Part shown: positions 62,450-64,000 of the stretch, one piece after another
Position numbering within the stretch: position 1 is the first letter of the stretch
Layout: the number at the start of each line of letters is the position of its first letter
Program-made: the position numbers and the translations under genes
Source: Gordonia sp. ABSL11-1
Lineage (GTDB): Bacteria > Actinomycetota > Actinomycetes > Mycobacteriales > Mycobacteriaceae
Direction: 5' to 3'
Assembly: GCF_030315685.1 (NCBI RefSeq)
Contig: NZ_JASXSI010000023.1
Coordinates: forward strand, 1 to 64,000
DNA: 64,000 nt
Notes under the pieces: generated by a model
Seen by the model: only the letters and a program-made list of their open reading frames with translations
What the model was told of the DNA's origin: nothing
Database searches by the model: none

Positions 62450-62568
62450 GCGCTGATCGAGTAGGCACCGGGGCGCCACCCGCCCGAACGGGCACGCGCG
62501 ACGCAGCCGTCACCCTCCGCTGATCGAGTAGGCGAGGAGCGCAGCGACGAGCCGTATCGAGATCAGAC
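62450..62568. repeat. Dispersed repeat after the ATPase pair
   Basis: GCTGATCGAGTAGGC occurs at 62453 and again at about 62519. The second copy continues GAGGAGCGCAGCGACGAGC then CGTATCGAGATCAG (to 62568), the classical Gordonia/Rhodococcus palindromic element seen in diverged form at 25140-25230. It lies between convergent genes and overlaps the whiB stop region. Confidence 0.75.
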
Positions 62569-62877
62569 CGCGTCGGCCTGCTGCCGCCGCTTCTGCGCGT
62601 CGAAGAACTGCGCCCACGAGGTGACCTCGGGATGTTGCCGGAGGAGCGCACGTCGCTGACGTTCGGTCATTCCGCCCCAGACCCCGAACTCGACCCGGTT
62701 GTCGAGGGCGTCGGCACCGCATTCCAGCTGAACCGGGCAGTGCCTGCAGATCGTTGCGGCCTTCCGCTGAGCCGCTCCGCGAACGAACAGGTCGTCAGGG
62801 TTCCCTCCCCGGCACCGAGCTTGTGACACCCACATCAACCGAGCATCGTCTCCGGTGGAAACTGCCGCCATCGCCAT
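62563..62877 (-). CDS. whiB4: WhiB-family [4Fe-4S] transcription factor
   Basis: 104 residues. The four cluster cysteines are in QARCRGGN, ICRHCPVQLEC (C-x2-C-x5-C). The WhiB turn is GVWGGMTERQRRALL, preceded by DELFVRGAAQRKA-like sequence (DDLFVRGAAQRKAATIC). It is closest to WhiB4 (Rv3681c) by sequence pattern and by position before ponA2. WhiB4 proteins sense redox and nitric oxide and repress antioxidant genes. ATG 62877 (MAMAAVSTGDD) was chosen; the frame is open to 63051, but the extra segment lacks family similarity. Confidence 0.92.
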   Translation of the reverse strand: MAMAAVSTGDDARLMWVSQARCRGGNPDDLFVRGAAQRKAATICRHCPVQLECGADALDNRVEFGVWGGMTERQRRALLRQHPEVTSWAQFFDAQKRRQQADAV

Positions 62878-63217
62878 CCGCCGACCCCTGTCTGTCGTTG
62901 TGTCTCGCCGGTCGTCGCATTGCTGCGGGGACCCGACGGTCCTGACCGTGAATGCGACCACCCGACGACCGTTCTCGCTGGTCACCTCGATCACCGGCAC
63001 CGGTGAGGGTTCACATTCCCGAGGGATTGTTAGGTGAGTCACATTCTGCACTCAATTTAAGGATCTGTGCATGGCTTCGCAACCCCTGGAGCGAAGAAAA
63101 TGGCACCATCGTCCAAACAATCCACATATCCCCAGCTCATCTCCGCCGTTACGGGATCGCGACCCCCCGCGCGCCGTGGTCGGCCGATGTTGTCCATCGC
63201 GCACGTATCCTGTGCGT
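62878..63217. promoter_or_regulatory. Divergent promoter region, whiB4 / ponA2
   Basis: 340 bases. For whiB4 (minus strand) a possible promoter is TTGAGT-N17-TAACAA, running from about 63053 down to 63025. This would give a leader of about 140 bases. Nothing else is recognised, and no gene is supported. Confidence 0.35.
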
Positions 63218-64000
63218 GTGCCGATCTCGAAGAAGCTGTGGCCGCTGGCCGGCGCCTGCCTGATGGCGGGTGTGCTCGTCGCCGGACTGCTCTATCCCGT
63301 GGCCAGTGGCCTGGGCGTGATGTCCAACCGCGCCGCCGCCGCCGTCGAAAACGTGTCGTCCGAGTTGCTCAACGGGACGCTGCCGGAGGTCTCGACGATG
63401 ACCGACGCGGCGGGCACACCGATCGCGTTGCTCTACGACCAGTACCGCTACCAGGTCGGCTACAACGACATCTCGCCCGACATGATCCGAGCGATCATCT
63501 CCATCGAGGACCGACGCTTCCTCGAGCACGACGGGGTCGACTGGAAGGGCACGATCCGAGCGGCGCTGAAGAACTCGTCGTCGGGTGAGGTGCAGCAAGG
63601 AGCGTCCACGCTCGATCAGCAGTACATCAAGAACTATCAGCTCCTGGTCCTGGCACGGACCGACGCAGACCGTCAGGCCGCCATCGAGACGACCCCCGCC
63701 CGCAAGCTGCGGGAGGTCCGGATGGCGCTGACGATGGAACAGACTCTGATCGATCAGGCCAAACGCGACAAGGGCCTCGACGACGCGGCCGCCAAGCAGG
63801 AGGCCAAGAAGCAGATCGTCACCCGCTATCTCAACGTCGTCCCGTTCGGCAACAACTCGTACGGCATCGAGGCGGCGGCGCAGACCTATTTCGGCAAGCA
63901 CGCCAAGGATCTGGCCGTGGAACAGGCCGCACTGCTGGCCGGCATGGTGCAGTCGAGTTCGGCGCTCGACCCGTACACCAATCCGGAAGCTGCGACCAAG
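63218..64000 (+). CDS. ponA2: Bifunctional penicillin-binding protein, class A (partial)
   Basis: The first 261 codons are present; the gene runs off the right edge. The signal anchor KKLWPLAGACLMAGVLVAGLLYPVASG is followed by the GT51 glycosyltransferase domain: IEDRRFLEHDGVDWKGTIRAAL (motif 1 with the catalytic Glu), QGASTLDQQYIKNY (motif 2), and TRYLNVVPFGNNSYGIEAAAQTYFGKHAKDLAVEQAALLAGMVQ (motifs 3-5). It polymerises glycan strands; the transpeptidase domain lies beyond the window. GTG 63218 gives a short cytosolic start; position and sequence match Rv3682. Confidence 0.93.
   Translation, partial: MPISKKLWPLAGACLMAGVLVAGLLYPVASGLGVMSNRAAAAVENVSSELLNGTLPEVSTMTDAAGTPIALLYDQYRYQVGYNDISPDMIRAIISIEDRRFLEHDGVDWKGTIRAALKNSSSGEVQQGASTLDQQYIKNYQLLVLARTDADRQAAIETTPARKLREVRMALTMEQTLIDQAKRDKGLDDAAAKQEAKKQIVTRYLNVVPFGNNSYGIEAAAQTYFGKHAKDLAVEQAALLAGMVQSSSALDPYTNPEAATK

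Overview
This window comes from a high-GC mycolic-acid actinobacterium (Mycobacteriales). The gene order from about 22.2 kb to the right edge follows the Mycobacterium tuberculosis Rv3644c-Rv3682 segment, as I remember it, very closely: holB, membrane adenylate cyclase, topA, Rv3647c-like, cspA, helicase, a Tad pilus locus with ssd, HAD phosphatase, Rv3662c-like, acs, holin-like, ephE, marP, NUDIX, thioredoxin-like, nth, crp, MBL hydrolase, RidA, two ArsA-type ATPases, whiB4 and ponA2. The left third and the repeat types point to Gordonia or a close relative rather than Mycobacterium. That genus call is an inference.

Layout. 1-11.2 kb: accessory metabolism and regulation (alpha/beta hydrolase, galE, a large membrane protein, a GntR-MFS pair, malic enzyme, a pterin-dehydratase/VOC fusion, an ASCH protein, an AraC-VOC pair, a secreted lipase). 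11.2-14.4 kb: a lower-GC island starting at tRNA-Thr(CGT), with a HicA-like toxin, a 267-codon-class HicB-like partner, and an IS3-family element whose transposase carries a disabling frameshift. 14.4-20.3 kb: an iron-box siderophore-binding lipoprotein, a LysR regulator and a four-gene SsuABC/NMT1-type importer. 20.5-64 kb: the conserved backbone described above, interrupted by a broken F420-type oxidoreductase gene (32.8-33.8 kb) and by a flotillin/NfeD/MFS/GlxA/TSUP block (54.7-59.6 kb) lying between the MBL and RidA genes, where M. tuberculosis has nothing comparable.

Non-coding content is unusually informative. A 6C RNA with two C-rich hairpin loops and a recognisable promoter lies antisense at 40.58-40.69 kb. 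A 570-base gene-free gap at 41.7-42.27 kb sits exactly where mycobacteria encode the RNA-polymerase-binding Ms1 RNA; it has a promoter whose spacer contains a near-perfect CRP/GlxR palindrome. Dispersed palindromic repeats occur between convergent genes. A related element is read in the same frame inside two proteins (TopA and an MFS transporter, where it is tandemly amplified), and a 21-base repeat array with inverted outer copies separates ephE from marP.

How the genes work together. marP, NUDIX, thioredoxin-like and nth form one overlapping operon. tadA-tadB-tadC-flp-tadE form a second, with ssd at its head. The two ArsA ATPases form a third. The global cAMP circuit is represented at both ends: the cyclase at 23.6 kb and the CRP/GlxR receptor at 53.1 kb, with candidate receptor sites at the Ms1 promoter and upstream of a FadD gene.
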